From positions 124,001-188,000 of the forward strand of contig NZ_MBEI01000031.1 of the NCBI RefSeq assembly GCF_001953985.1: a stretch of DNA of 64,000 nt, written 5' to 3'. Under the pieces are notes generated by a model. The model saw nothing but the letters and a program-made list of their open reading frames with translations. It did no database searches and was not told the origin of the DNA. Of the stretch, positions 51,013-60,378 are shown piece after piece. The stretch is from Mycobacterium colombiense. GTDB taxonomy: Bacteria; Actinomycetota; Actinomycetes; Mycobacteriales; Mycobacteriaceae. Position numbers and translations under genes: made by a program. Position 1 is the first letter of the stretch, and every line of letters begins with the position of its first letter.

Positions 51013-52470
51013 ATGACAGTGCAATCCGTACTGGACGAGGTTCGGGAACGCCCCGGTACCGGTGACGTGATCCCGATCTTCGATCCCTCCACCGAGGAGC
51101 AGATCGGCTCGTTCACCGACTGCGGCACCGAAGCCGTCGACGAGGCGGTTGCGCGCGCGAAAGCCAGCGCGGAGTCCGGGATCTGGTCCGGCAAGCCCGA
51201 TTACGAGCGGGCCAAGATCCTGTGGCGCGTCGCGGACCTGATCGACGAGAACGCCGAGTTGCTCGCCGAGCTCGAAATGCTCAACGCCGGAATGTATCCC
51301 GCTCAGGCGGAGATGCAGGTGAAGATCGGCGCCGAGTGGTTCCGCTACTACGCCGGCTGGTGTACCAAGATCGACGGCATCGCGCGGGATGTCAACACCG
51401 GTGGCCTGACCGGCGTCGACTCGCACATGCACACCTACACGGTGCGCGAGCCCTACGGCGTGGTCGGGCTGATCTTCCCGTGGAACGGGCCGGTGTTCAA
51501 CTTCTGCGCCAAGCTCGCGCCGGCGCTCGCCGCGGGCTGCAACAGCGTGGTCAAACCCGCTGAGGAGACGCCACTTTCAGCGCACGTCCTCATGCGCCTG
51601 CTGGCCGAGGCCGGGGTGCCCGACGGGGTGGCCAACCTGGTCAACGGTTACGGGCACACCGTCGGCGCGGCCATCACCGCGCACCCCGACGTGGAAAAGG
51701 TCGCCTTCACCGGCTCGACGGAGGTCGGCCGCGCGATCGTGCACGCCTCGGCGGACAGCAACCTCAACAAGGTCACCCTGGAGCTCGGCGGCAAGTCGCC
51801 GGTGCTGATCTTCGACGACGCGAAGCTGAAGAAGGCGATCCCGATGTCGGCGTTCGGCACCTTCGTCCACTCGGGGCAGGCCTGCGTGTGCGGATCGCGC
51901 ATTCTGGTGCAGCGCGGCGTCTACGACCAGGTGGTCGAGGGCATGGCGATGGTCGCCAACGCCATGAAGATGGGCGGCCCGAAAGAAGAGGGCACCATGA
52001 GCGGCCCGCTGATAAGCCAGAAGCAGCTCAAACGCGTGCTGGGTTACCTAGAGCAGGGCCGCTCCGATGGCGCGGAGATCGTCACCGGTGGACACCGGCT
52101 CGACCGCAAGGGCTACTTCGTGCACCCGACGGTCGTCACCAACGTCGATCCCGACACCAGCCGGCTGTTTCAGGAGGAGATCTTCGGGCCGGTCGTCACG
52201 ATCCTGCCCTTCGACGACGAGGACGAGGCCGTCGCGTTGGCCAACAACAGCACCTACGGGCTGGCCGCCACGGTGTGGACCAAGGACCTCGGTCGCTCGC
52301 ACCGGCTGGCCAAGCGGCTCAAGGCCGGGACCGTCGGGCTCAATTGCGCTTTCCCGTACGACCACTCGATGCCGTTCGGCGGCTACAAGCAGTCCGGCTG
52401 GGGCCACGAGTCCGGCAAGGCCGGCATCGAGACCTACCTACAGACGAAGATCGTCTGGGCCCAGATGTAG
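51013..52470 (+). CDS. Aldehyde dehydrogenase family protein
   Basis: A 485-residue NAD(P)-dependent aldehyde dehydrogenase. Key parts are the FPWNGPVFNFCAKLAPALAA cofactor segment, FTGSTEVGRAI, the general base LELGGKSP and the catalytic cysteine in SGQACVCGSR, plus LFQEEIFGPVVTI and PFGGYKQSGWGHESG near the end. It oxidises an aldehyde to acid. ATG 51013. The five-base gap before the convergent peptidase stop shows no terminator. No partner gene suggests the substrate. Confidence 0.94.
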   Translation: MTVQSVLDEVRERPGTGDVIPIFDPSTEEQIGSFTDCGTEAVDEAVARAKASAESGIWSGKPDYERAKILWRVADLIDENAELLAELEMLNAGMYPAQAEMQVKIGAEWFRYYAGWCTKIDGIARDVNTGGLTGVDSHMHTYTVREPYGVVGLIFPWNGPVFNFCAKLAPALAAGCNSVVKPAEETPLSAHVLMRLLAEAGVPDGVANLVNGYGHTVGAAITAHPDVEKVAFTGSTEVGRAIVHASADSNLNKVTLELGGKSPVLIFDDAKLKKAIPMSAFGTFVHSGQACVCGSRILVQRGVYDQVVEGMAMVANAMKMGGPKEEGTMSGPLISQKQLKRVLGYLEQGRSDGAEIVTGGHRLDRKGYFVHPTVVTNVDPDTSRLFQEEIFGPVVTILPFDDEDEAVALANNSTYGLAATVWTKDLGRSHRLAKRLKAGTVGLNCAFPYDHSMPFGGYKQSGWGHESGKAGIETYLQTKIVWAQM

Positions 52471-52475
52471 CGGCG

Positions 52476-53711
52476 TCAGGCCTGGGGGCCCTCCGAGGGT
52501 GGCCAGACCGTTCCGGGCGACGCTTCGCCGGGGCTTTCGAAATCGCCGCGGGCCAGCGGCACCCACCGCTCGCTGGGCGCGGGCTGCTCCGACGACGGAA
52601 AGTCGCGCAGAGCGCCCGTCGGCTTGGCATCCCATTTTTCGAACGTCAACGGTGTCTGCAGCCAGCAGTGCAGGAGGTTGTAGGCGGCTTCCAGCGAATC
52701 GATGTGCGTGCGCTCCCAGCCATGACTGCCGTCGAGGCCGAAGCCGACGAGCGCCGCGCGGGTGTTGGCCCCGGCCTCGATAGCCGCCGCGGCGTCGGAG
52801 CGGTAGTAGCGAAAAATGTCGCGGGCGAACGGAATTCCATGCTCCTGCGCGAGCCGGCAGAGTTTCCGCGTCAGGTGGTAGTCGAATGGGCCGTGCATGT
52901 CGGCCATCGGGATCGTCACGCCGTCCTCGAGTGAATGCTGGCCGGGCGCGCAGACCGCGTTGTCCACCGAGACCAACTCGGCGACATCCGCGGGCAGGCC
53001 GTGACTGGCTCCGTGGCCGACCTCCTCGGTGATGGTGACCATGATGGTGGTGCGGTGCGGCAGCACCACCTTGTTCTCGGAGAAGTTCTTGGCCAGGGCG
53101 AGCGCGATCGCGACGCCCGCCTTCCCGTCCAGATGACGGGAGACGACGAAACCGTCGGCGGTGAGCTCGGGGCTGGTGATTAACGCCACGAAATCACCGA
53201 CCTGCAGGCCGAGCCGAACCAGGTCCTCCCGCGTCGAGACCCTGCGGTCGATGCGGACCTCGACGTGCTCCCAGTTGGTGGGTTGGGTGTCGATCTCGTC
53301 GCCGAATGCGTGCCCGCTGGCTTTCAGCGGCATGACCGTGCCGGTGATGAACGCGTCGGGGTCGTCGATGAAGATGCGCACACGGGCGCCGGCGGCGAAC
53401 CGCGCCGAAAAGGTACCGACGGGAACGATTTCGAGGCGGCCGTTGTCCTTGAGGTTGCGGACCATGCAGCCGATGGTGTCGGAGTGCACCACCAGGGCCC
53501 GGTCGATGGTCGGGGACTCACCGGGCAGTTCGGCGGTCAGCGCGCCGCGCCGGGTCAGCGTGAACGGCACCCCGAAATGGTCGAAGATGTCGCCGATCAC
53601 CTGCATCACTGCATCCGTGCGTCCCGCCGGGCTCGGGGTCTGCAGCAGCGCGAGCAGTGTGTCGATCATCCAGGTGCGGTCGGCCTCGGCCATGCCCGCG
53701 GTCTGGCCCAC
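52476..53711 (-). CDS. M42/M20-type peptidase (osmoprotectant NAGGN system-like)
   Basis: 411 residues from GTG 53711, chosen because GAGGAG precedes it; ATG 53693 is an alternative. M42-type features: ALVVHSDTIGCMVRNLKDNG, HLDGKAGVAIALALAKNF with a metal-binding His-Asp, TITEEVGHGASHGLPADV with the general-base Glu pair, SVDNAV and a terminal His. The domain inserted at about 95-170 is the dimerisation/PDZ-like region. The sequence resembles the M42 peptidase of the N-acetylglutaminylglutamine amide system, but no ligase or amidotransferase of that system is adjacent, so a general aminopeptidase role is safer. Confidence 0.85.
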   Translation of the reverse strand: MGQTAGMAEADRTWMIDTLLALLQTPSPAGRTDAVMQVIGDIFDHFGVPFTLTRRGALTAELPGESPTIDRALVVHSDTIGCMVRNLKDNGRLEIVPVGTFSARFAAGARVRIFIDDPDAFITGTVMPLKASGHAFGDEIDTQPTNWEHVEVRIDRRVSTREDLVRLGLQVGDFVALITSPELTADGFVVSRHLDGKAGVAIALALAKNFSENKVVLPHRTTIMVTITEEVGHGASHGLPADVAELVSVDNAVCAPGQHSLEDGVTIPMADMHGPFDYHLTRKLCRLAQEHGIPFARDIFRYYRSDAAAAIEAGANTRAALVGFGLDGSHGWERTHIDSLEAAYNLLHCWLQTPLTFEKWDAKPTGALRDFPSSEQPAPSERWVPLARGDFESPGEASPGTVWPPSEGPQA

Positions 53712-53829
53712 GTTATCTCCTCTCGAGCGGTCGCCGAACGCGTTCAACCTACCGTGTGGGCGGCACCCGACGCCCGTTGCGGGCCGCCGCCGCGCACCCG
53801 CCCCCGCGCGCCCGACATGTCCACCGGTC

Positions 53830-54711
53830 CTAGGAGGCGGATTCCATCTTCGAGATCAGATCCGCGAGGGTCAGGATTCGCTGGGCGTCGCGGACGTGCA
53901 GGCTCTCGATCATGCGGCCGTCGACCGTGATCACGCTGGTCCCGGCCGCCTGCGCCTGCTCGTAAGCCGAGACGATCTTGCGGGCGTCCTCCAGCTCGTT
54001 ATGTGACGGACCGAACAGCTCATTGGCGGGGGCGATCTGCGACGGATGGATCAGGGTCTTGCCGTCGAATCCCATCTCGCGGCCCTGCTCGGCCTCGGCC
54101 CGGAATGCGCCCTCGTCGGTGATGTCGTTGAAGACGCCGTCCAAGATCACCTTTCCCGCCGCCCTCGCTCCCAACAACGCCAGGCCGAGGGCGGGCACGG
54201 CGGGTGCGCGCCCGGGGACGTGCAGGCCGTGCAACTCGTTGACCAGGTCGTTGGTGCCCACCACCAAGCCGGCCAGGCGATCGCTGGCCGACGCGACCTC
54301 CTCGGCCCGCAGGAAGGCCCGGGGCGTTTCGATCATCACCCATAACTGCAACGACTTCGGCGCCCCCGAGGCGTCGAGCGCCTCGGCCAGAGCTTGAACC
54401 TGTTGACCCGTCTCGACTTTCGGCACCAGCACGCCGTCGGCCGTCGATCCGGCCACGGCGGCCAGGTCGTCCCGGTGCCATTCGGTGTCCAAGCCGTTGA
54501 TCCGCACCACGACCTCGCGGGGCCGGTAGCTCCCCGACGAGATCGCGTCGCACACCGTCGCCCTCGAATCGGCTTTCGCGTCGGGTCCCACCGCATCCTC
54601 GAGGTCGAATATCAGCACGTCCGCCGGCAGCGACTTACCCTTCTCCAGCGCGCGGGGCTTGTTGCCGGGCAGGTACAGGGCTGATCGGCGCGGGCGCAGG
54701 GTCGGTGCCAT
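53830..54711 (-). CDS. HpcH/HpaI aldolase/citrate lyase-like (CitE) protein
   Basis: 293 residues: RRSALYLPGNKPRALEKGKS, DVLIFDLEDAVGPDAKADSR, VVVRINGLDTEWHRDDLAAV, VLVPKVET, VVGTNDLVNEL and DGKTLIHPSQI, all standard CitE-like TIM-barrel landmarks with Mg-binding Glu and Asp. Members cleave or form acyl-CoA compounds (citramalyl-CoA, malyl-CoA); this one is a stand-alone CoA ester lyase with no citrate lyase subunits nearby. ATG 54711; the upstream part of the frame is spurious. Divergent from the methyltransferase at 54899. Confidence 0.88.
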   Translation of the reverse strand: MAPTLRPRRSALYLPGNKPRALEKGKSLPADVLIFDLEDAVGPDAKADSRATVCDAISSGSYRPREVVVRINGLDTEWHRDDLAAVAGSTADGVLVPKVETGQQVQALAEALDASGAPKSLQLWVMIETPRAFLRAEEVASASDRLAGLVVGTNDLVNELHGLHVPGRAPAVPALGLALLGARAAGKVILDGVFNDITDEGAFRAEAEQGREMGFDGKTLIHPSQIAPANELFGPSHNELEDARKIVSAYEQAQAAGTSVITVDGRMIESLHVRDAQRILTLADLISKMESAS

Positions 54712-54898
54712 GGAGTGATTCGCTTTCGGAGTCGTCGTGCAGGGGGGACGAGAGCCAGATTGCCCGCGCGGCGGGTGCGTGGTGCGCGCGGCATAGCCAG
54801 AAAGTACCCTTCGGTACCGGTGGTGTAGTCGCCGGTGGTGAGCGGCCCCGAGGGCGAATTGGCCGACGCGGCGGGTGGATCCCGGAAGGGGAAATGCA

Positions 54899-55822
54899 AT
54901 GTCATCATCTGGCTCGGCGCGTACCGAGGGCGACAGCTGGGACCTGGCCTCTAGCGTCGGGGCGACCGCGACGATGGTCGCGGCCTCCCGAGCGCTGGCA
55001 TCGCGCGAGCCGGATCCACTACTCGATGACCGGTTCGCCGAACCGTTGGTGCGGGCGGTCGGGCATCCCTTCTTCATCCGGATGCTGGACGGTCAGATCC
55101 CGCTCGACACCGACGACATGCCGATGACGCTGCAGCAGCGGCGCGAGCAGATGACGGTACGGACCAGGTTTTTCGACGATTTCTTCGGCGCCGCCACCGC
55201 CGCCGGAATCCGGCAGGCCGTCATCTTGGCCGCCGGACTCGACGCGCGGGCCTATCGGTTGTCGTGGCCGTCGGGCATGGTGGTTTTCGAGGTCGACCAG
55301 CCTGAGGTGATCGCCTTCAAGACAGCCACGCTCGCCCAGATCGGCGCGGAACCGACTGCCGAGCGCCGGACCGTCGCCATCGATCTCCGCGATGATTGGC
55401 CAACGGCACTGCGCGACAGTGGGTTTGACACCGACTCGCCCACCGCCTGGATCGCCGAAGGCCTGCTACCCTATCTACCGCCCGATGCCCAGGACCGGCT
55501 GTTGGACAACATCACCGCGCTCAGCGCGCCGGGCAGCCGGCTGGCCACCGAGAACATCACCGACATGAGCGTCTTCACCGACGAACGGGCCCGGGCGATG
55601 CGCAGCACCTGGCGCCAGCACGGACTGGACATCGATGTCGCCGAGCTGATTTGGCTCGGGGAGCGCCGCCCCGCCGCCGAGCACCTGGGTGCCACCGGCT
55701 GGAATGTGACTTGCCACCCCACCGAGCAGGTCTATGCCGATTACGGATTCGTGCTGCCGGACAACGCAATCCTCAAGCAATTTCGTCACGCGATCAGTTA
55801 CCTCAGCGCCGAATTGGGCTGA
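54899..55822 (+). CDS. TIGR00027-type SAM-dependent methyltransferase
   Basis: 307 residues of the mycobacterial paralogous family related to leucine carboxyl methyltransferases: [80 protein letters not shown] and [13 protein letters not shown]. Mycobacteria typically encode many copies. The acceptor is unknown. ATG 54899 lies behind GGAAGGGG. It converges with zwf, stops 26 bases apart. Confidence 0.9.
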   Translation: MSSSGSARTEGDSWDLASSVGATATMVAASRALASREPDPLLDDRFAEPLVRAVGHPFFIRMLDGQIPLDTDDMPMTLQQRREQMTVRTRFFDDFFGAATAAGIRQAVILAAGLDARAYRLSWPSGMVVFEVDQPEVIAFKTATLAQIGAEPTAERRTVAIDLRDDWPTALRDSGFDTDSPTAWIAEGLLPYLPPDAQDRLLDNITALSAPGSRLATENITDMSVFTDERARAMRSTWRQHGLDIDVAELIWLGERRPAAEHLGATGWNVTCHPTEQVYADYGFVLPDNAILKQFRHAISYLSAELG

Positions 55823-55848
55823 GCTTCGGGAAGTTTTGCAGACTTCCG

Positions 55849-57348
55849 CTAAGCCCTGGCCTCGCGCCACTCCCGCTCGAACGGCAGCCGCCACGCATTC
55901 GGCGCGATCAACTGGTGAATCGCGTTGGGGCCCCACGTGCCCGGCTGATACAACTTGGCAGGCGGCGGATCGGTGAGCAGGTCTTCCGAACGCTCCCATA
56001 AGGATTCGATGCCTTCGGCGGTGTTGAACAGCGTGTGATCGCCGCGCATCGCATCCAGGATCAGTCGTTCGTAGGCCTCCAGCACATCGACGACGGTCTC
56101 GATCTCCTGCGACGAGAACTGCATCGACAGCTTGTCCAGCTTCATGCCGGGGCCGGGCCGCTTGCCATAGAAGGACAGCGACACCTTCGAGTTGTCGGCC
56201 AGGTCGAAGGTGAGGTGATCGGGACCCTGGGTGCCCACCCCGGATCCGGGCGGGAACATCGTTCGGGGGGCCTCTTTGAACGCGATCGAGATGACGCGGA
56301 TGCCCTCGGCCATCTTCTTGCCGGTGCGCAGGTAGATGGGCACCCCGGCCCACCGCCAGTTGTCGATGCCCACCTTGAGCGCGATGAACGTCTCGGTGTC
56401 GGAATCCTTTGCCACGCCGTCCTCGTCGCGATATCCGTTGTATTGACCGCGCACCACGTTCGACGGCTTGACCGGCAGCATCGACCGGAACACCTTGTTC
56501 TTTTCCTCGCTGATGGCAAACGGTTCGAGCGCCGTCGGCGGCTCCATCACCACGAACGCCATCACCTGGAACAGGTGGGTGACCACCATGTCCTTGTAGG
56601 CGCCGGTATCTTCGTAGAAGTTCGCCCGCTGATCCAGGCCCTTTTCTTCGGGGATGTCGATCTGGATGTGGTCGATGAAGTTGCGGTTCCAGATGGGCTC
56701 GAAGAGGCCGTTGGCGAAGCGGAACGCCAGGATGTTCTGTGCGGCCTCCTTGCCCAAGAAGTGGTCGATGCGGAAAATCTGGGATTCCTCGAAGGTTTCG
56801 TGCACGAAGTCGTTCAGCGCCACCGCGCTGGCCAGGTCGGTGCCGAACGGTTTCTCCATCACCACTCGTGAGCGTTCGACCAGCTTGGCGTCGCGCAGCA
56901 TGGAGATGACGGCGCGCGCCGCCTTGGGCGGCACCGACAGGTAATGCAGTCGCCGGACGTTGGGCCCCAGGTTCTCCTCGGCCTGCGCCACCGCCTCGGC
57001 CAGCGCCTCGGGTCCGGCGCCCTGGGGGACGTAGGTGACGATGTTGGCGAAGTTCGACCACTGTTCGGGCGTGAGTTTGTGCGTGCCGAAGGAATCGATC
57101 GCCTTCCTGGCGAGATCGCGGAATTCGTCTTGACTCAGGTCTTCCAGCGACGTGGCGACGATCTGGATATCGGGCGCCAGTTCGGACTGGTCCAGGTACG
57201 CCAGGCCGGGGAGCAGCTTTCGTTTCGCCAGGTCGCCCGTCGCCCCGAAAAGGACGATGACGTGCGGGTCGAGCGGGTCGGCGTGGTGGCGACGCTGGCG
57301 TGCGTCAGGAGCCGGGTAGGCGATGGTCTGGGGTTTCTCGGTAGCCAC
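55849..57348 (-). CDS. zwf: Glucose-6-phosphate dehydrogenase
   Basis: 499 residues: NADP-binding VLFGATGDLAKRKLLPGLAY, the substrate site RIDHFLGKEAAQNILAFRF, VVMEKPFGTDL and YEDTGAYKDMVVTHLFQVMA. Normal length for a bacterial G6PD. It oxidises glucose-6-phosphate to 6-phosphogluconolactone, making NADPH. GTG 57348. No 6-phosphogluconolactonase, transaldolase or gnd lies beside it here, unlike the common pentose-phosphate operon, so it is probably a second paralogue. Transcribed away from the small gene at 57496. Confidence 0.94.
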   Translation of the reverse strand: MATEKPQTIAYPAPDARQRRHHADPLDPHVIVLFGATGDLAKRKLLPGLAYLDQSELAPDIQIVATSLEDLSQDEFRDLARKAIDSFGTHKLTPEQWSNFANIVTYVPQGAGPEALAEAVAQAEENLGPNVRRLHYLSVPPKAARAVISMLRDAKLVERSRVVMEKPFGTDLASAVALNDFVHETFEESQIFRIDHFLGKEAAQNILAFRFANGLFEPIWNRNFIDHIQIDIPEEKGLDQRANFYEDTGAYKDMVVTHLFQVMAFVVMEPPTALEPFAISEEKNKVFRSMLPVKPSNVVRGQYNGYRDEDGVAKDSDTETFIALKVGIDNWRWAGVPIYLRTGKKMAEGIRVISIAFKEAPRTMFPPGSGVGTQGPDHLTFDLADNSKVSLSFYGKRPGPGMKLDKLSMQFSSQEIETVVDVLEAYERLILDAMRGDHTLFNTAEGIESLWERSEDLLTDPPPAKLYQPGTWGPNAIHQLIAPNAWRLPFEREWREARA

Positions 57349-57495
57349 TCTTGCGATACTTCCACCGCCACGGCGCTGTGTCTCGTTTCGTTTTACGGCC
57401 GCCGGATCTGGTTAGCGAACGCGCGATCGGGTATTGAATAGCGGCGGGTTCCCGGCGCCGGGGCCCGTCCCCCACCAACGCCCATGGAAAGCGAC

Positions 57496-57666
57496 ATGAC
57501 CAAACCCGACAAAGACCCGCTGAGCCGCGCTCAGGAGCTGGAAAACATCGTCGATCAGCTCGAGGAAAAGGTTACTGAGGAGAGCGAAGCCGAAGGCGTT
57601 CCCGGCAACCGCAGCGACCGGGAACAAGCGGCTGTCCGCGGCACGACCAGCGAGCCGCCGGACTAG
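57496..57666 (+). CDS. Small acidic protein, unknown
   Basis: 56 residues (MTKPDKDPLSRAQELENIVD, then QLEEKVTEESEAEGVPGNRS), highly charged and probably an N-terminal coiled coil with a disordered tail. ATG 57496 follows GGAAAGCGAC; ATG 57484 also possible. No family recognised. It lies between divergent zwf and a convergent hypothetical gene. Coding composition is plausible. Confidence 0.5.
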   Translation: MTKPDKDPLSRAQELENIVDQLEEKVTEESEAEGVPGNRSDREQAAVRGTTSEPPD

Positions 57667-57696
57667 CGGGTCGCCGGCCTGGCTCAGTGAGCAGCG

Positions 57697-58668
57697 TCAT
57701 TCGCTCGGTATATCGATGGCGTGCGCCTTCAGCGTCGCCAGTAGCTCGGCCGACGGCCATTCGTCGGCCCGGTAGCGGACCGGATTGATTCCCGCGACGG
57801 GAAGGATGCCCACCACATCGACCACCGTCGGGAACGGCACGGTGAACTTGTCGGACACATTCGACGGCTCGCCCACCACGAACGTCACGTAATCGGTCTG
57901 CGGCAGCTCCCACGGGATCCCCTGGCCCCACACCGCATTGGTGCGCCGGCCCCAGGCCGTCTCGATCATCTGCGCGTCGCCGACGTATTGAGGGAACAGC
58001 TCGCGCTCATAGTGCTCCCGCAGGAATTCGGCCTGGTGCTTGTATTCCGCTGCGGCCAAAAGGGTTCGGGCCCTCAGCGCCAACCCGCGCAACGGGTGCG
58101 GGCCGGCCTGATCGAACGGCGCGATGATGCTGCCCACGATGGTGTAGCCCTGCGGCGAGATGGGCTGATCGGCGTCGTGGTACATCTGCTCGGCGACCTC
58201 GAAGAGGTCCGCGGCGTTGTCGGGCGCGTCGGTGCCCAGCAGTAGCACGCCATCGCCCGGGAAAAACACCAGTGGGCGGGGGCCGCCCGCCACCGCCAGC
58301 GAACCCAGCCAGCCGGTGGCCAGGATCATCGAATCGATGTAAGTGCCGCCGTCCGCGTCTTTCAACAGGTACTTCTCGCCCGGCTGGAAGGCCTGCTGAC
58401 GCGTGGAAAGGTTCTCCCTGGCCACCGCGAACGCCTGATCGCCGGTGATGCCCCAAGCGCCCGTTTCCGCCGGCGACACGACGGCCCGCACGGTGGGGAG
58501 GTCGACAACCACCATCTCGTTGATGAAGGGGAACACCGGGCGGACCCAGGGCTGGGCCCCGCTGTTCACCAAGCCGTTGACGTAGCTTTGCGGCCGCAGC
58601 ACCGGCCGGAGCAAGGGTTGGGCCTCGGCCCAATTCATGGGCGGAGTCGGCGGTTGCTCGGTTGCCAT
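57697..58668 (-). CDS. Conserved hypothetical protein (DUF1444-like pattern)
   Basis: 323 residues from MATEQPPTPPMNWAEAQPLL. A rhythm of VVVDLPTVRAVVSPAETGAW followed by GITGDQAFAVARENLSTRQQ resembles the DUF1444 family (secreted or cytosolic bacterial proteins of unknown role). Further features are YIDSMILATGWLG, LLLGTDAPDNAADLFEVAEQ and TIVGSIIAPFD. No signal peptide or membrane helix. The DUF1444 link is tentative. Separated from the FAD monooxygenase by 87 bases. Confidence 0.6.
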   Translation of the reverse strand: MATEQPPTPPMNWAEAQPLLRPVLRPQSYVNGLVNSGAQPWVRPVFPFINEMVVVDLPTVRAVVSPAETGAWGITGDQAFAVARENLSTRQQAFQPGEKYLLKDADGGTYIDSMILATGWLGSLAVAGGPRPLVFFPGDGVLLLGTDAPDNAADLFEVAEQMYHDADQPISPQGYTIVGSIIAPFDQAGPHPLRGLALRARTLLAAAEYKHQAEFLREHYERELFPQYVGDAQMIETAWGRRTNAVWGQGIPWELPQTDYVTFVVGEPSNVSDKFTVPFPTVVDVVGILPVAGINPVRYRADEWPSAELLATLKAHAIDIPSE

Positions 58669-58755
58669 GTCCACGGTCGGCGCTTCCTGCTCTTGAACAG
58701 CGAACACGCACGTTACACCCTGCCCCGGCCAGCACAAGTCACCCTTTTGGCCGTC

Positions 58756-60264
58756 TCACGTCGCGGTCGCCGGCCCGAACCAGGTGGCGAGGGCGTCGCG
58801 TAGCGCCGGGTCGGTGCCGGCACCCGCCCAGGCGACGTGCCCGTCCGGCCGGATCAACACCGCGGGCGGCACGCTCACGGCGCCGAGCACCGGAAGCGCG
58901 CACCGCTCAACATGTTTCGCGTCCACCGTCGGAACCCGGTCCGCCCAGGGCGCGATGTCGATGCCGCCGGTCTCGCCGAAATTGAGCAGCACCGGGCGGG
59001 CGTCTCGCAGCAGGTCGAACACGCGCAGCGAACCGCCGGGGGTGAGCAGGTTCAGGTCGGGCATGCGGCGTCCCACCAGCGGGTGTCCCTCGCCCAGGTC
59101 GTAATGGATGTCCAGGCCGGACATCATCGCGGCGAAGCAGGTGCGGGGTTCGTCCATGGCGAGAAGGTCGGACACGGTGTCGCGCAGTGCCTGGGCGCGC
59201 TCGTCGGGGTGAAGCAGCGCCATCTGCGCCAATGCGTTGCGCAGCACCCGCCGGGCAACCGGGTGCCGTTCGGCGTGGTAGCTGTCCAAGAGGCTGTCGG
59301 GCGATGTCTTGTTGACCACCTGGCCCAGCTTCCAGCCCAGATTCACCGCATCCTGCACGCCGGTGTTTAGGCCCTGCCCGCCCACCGGGTGGTGGATATG
59401 TGCGGCGTCGCCGGCGAGCAGGACGCGCCCGCGGCGGTAGGCGGCGGCCTGCCGCGCCGCGTCGGTGAACCGGGAAAGCCAAGTGGGACTGTGGATTCCG
59501 TAGTCAGTCCCGTATACGGCGACGAGCGCCTGGCTCAGGTCGCGCAGCGTGGGTTCGGTGGCCGGTCCAAGCTGCGCCTCGGTGACCATCACCCGAACCG
59601 GTCCGCCCTCCTCGGCGGTGGACAGGGCATGGACGCCGAGCGCGTCGTGGCGGATGCCCCACTGCGGGGATTGCCCGGTGCCCCAATCCATTTCGACCTC
59701 GGCGAGCAGATAGCTGGTCGTCGCGTCCCATCCGGGGAATTCGATGCCGGCCGCCTTGCGGATCACGCTGCGTCCTCCGTCGCACCCGACGAGGTACTCC
59801 CCCCGCATCATGCGGCCGTCGGACAGGCCGACGTCGACGCCGCTGCCATCTTGGGCAAACGTTGTCATCTGCGCGCCCCGGTAGATCGGCACGCCGAGCT
59901 CGCCGACCCAGTCGGCGAGGATGCCTTCGATCTCGTTCTGCCACAGCGCGAGTCCGTAGGGGTGCCGGGTGGGAAAGTCACTGATGTCCAGCCGGATCTG
60001 GGAGAACCCGGCGACCTGCGCCACCTGGCCCCGGGACAGGAACCGATCGGCGATGCCACGCTGATCGAGAACTTCGATGGTGCGGGAATGCAGGCCGCCG
60101 GCCCGAGCTCCGATCAGGTCCTGGCTGGCGCGCCGCTCCACAATGGCGGCGTCGACCCCCGCCAAAGCCAACTCACCGGCCAGCATCAGCCCGGTCGGGC
60201 CGCCCCCGCCGATCAGCACCGCGTGCTCGACGCCGCGGTTCTCCGATACCCCCGAAACATTCAC
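58756..60264 (-). CDS. FAD-dependent aromatic monooxygenase
   Basis: 502 residues of the group A flavoprotein hydroxylase family. The dinucleotide motif AVLIGGGGPTGLMLAGELAL, the middle YLVGCDGGRSVIRKAAGIEF (DG motif) and the FAD-closing VLLAGDAAHIHHPVGGQGLN, then TGVQDAVNLGWKL are all present. The C-terminal thioredoxin-like domain (about 390-502) is as in pentachlorophenol- or RdmE-type hydroxylases. GTG 60264 follows GGGGTGG. Substrate, likely an aromatic or polyketide, is unknown. Confidence 0.92.
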   Translation of the reverse strand: MNVSGVSENRGVEHAVLIGGGGPTGLMLAGELALAGVDAAIVERRASQDLIGARAGGLHSRTIEVLDQRGIADRFLSRGQVAQVAGFSQIRLDISDFPTRHPYGLALWQNEIEGILADWVGELGVPIYRGAQMTTFAQDGSGVDVGLSDGRMMRGEYLVGCDGGRSVIRKAAGIEFPGWDATTSYLLAEVEMDWGTGQSPQWGIRHDALGVHALSTAEEGGPVRVMVTEAQLGPATEPTLRDLSQALVAVYGTDYGIHSPTWLSRFTDAARQAAAYRRGRVLLAGDAAHIHHPVGGQGLNTGVQDAVNLGWKLGQVVNKTSPDSLLDSYHAERHPVARRVLRNALAQMALLHPDERAQALRDTVSDLLAMDEPRTCFAAMMSGLDIHYDLGEGHPLVGRRMPDLNLLTPGGSLRVFDLLRDARPVLLNFGETGGIDIAPWADRVPTVDAKHVERCALPVLGAVSVPPAVLIRPDGHVAWAGAGTDPALRDALATWFGPATAT

Positions 60265-60378
60265 TTCGCCACCCCGATTCGCCTGAATTCCGGTCGAAGA
60301 CAGCGATTTTGCACCATCACCCGGGTCTTGCGGCAAGCCCCGGTATGCGCTATAGGTTGAAAGTGGCGGGGAAAGCAA

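Noticed and set aside
52476..53711. M42 peptidase as evidence of an N-acetylglutaminylglutamine amide operon
   Set aside because: None of the other genes of that system is adjacent; resemblance alone is not enough.
55475..57061. 528-codon ORF overlapping zwf
   Set aside because: Shadow frame; the zwf frame is continuous with diagnostic motifs.
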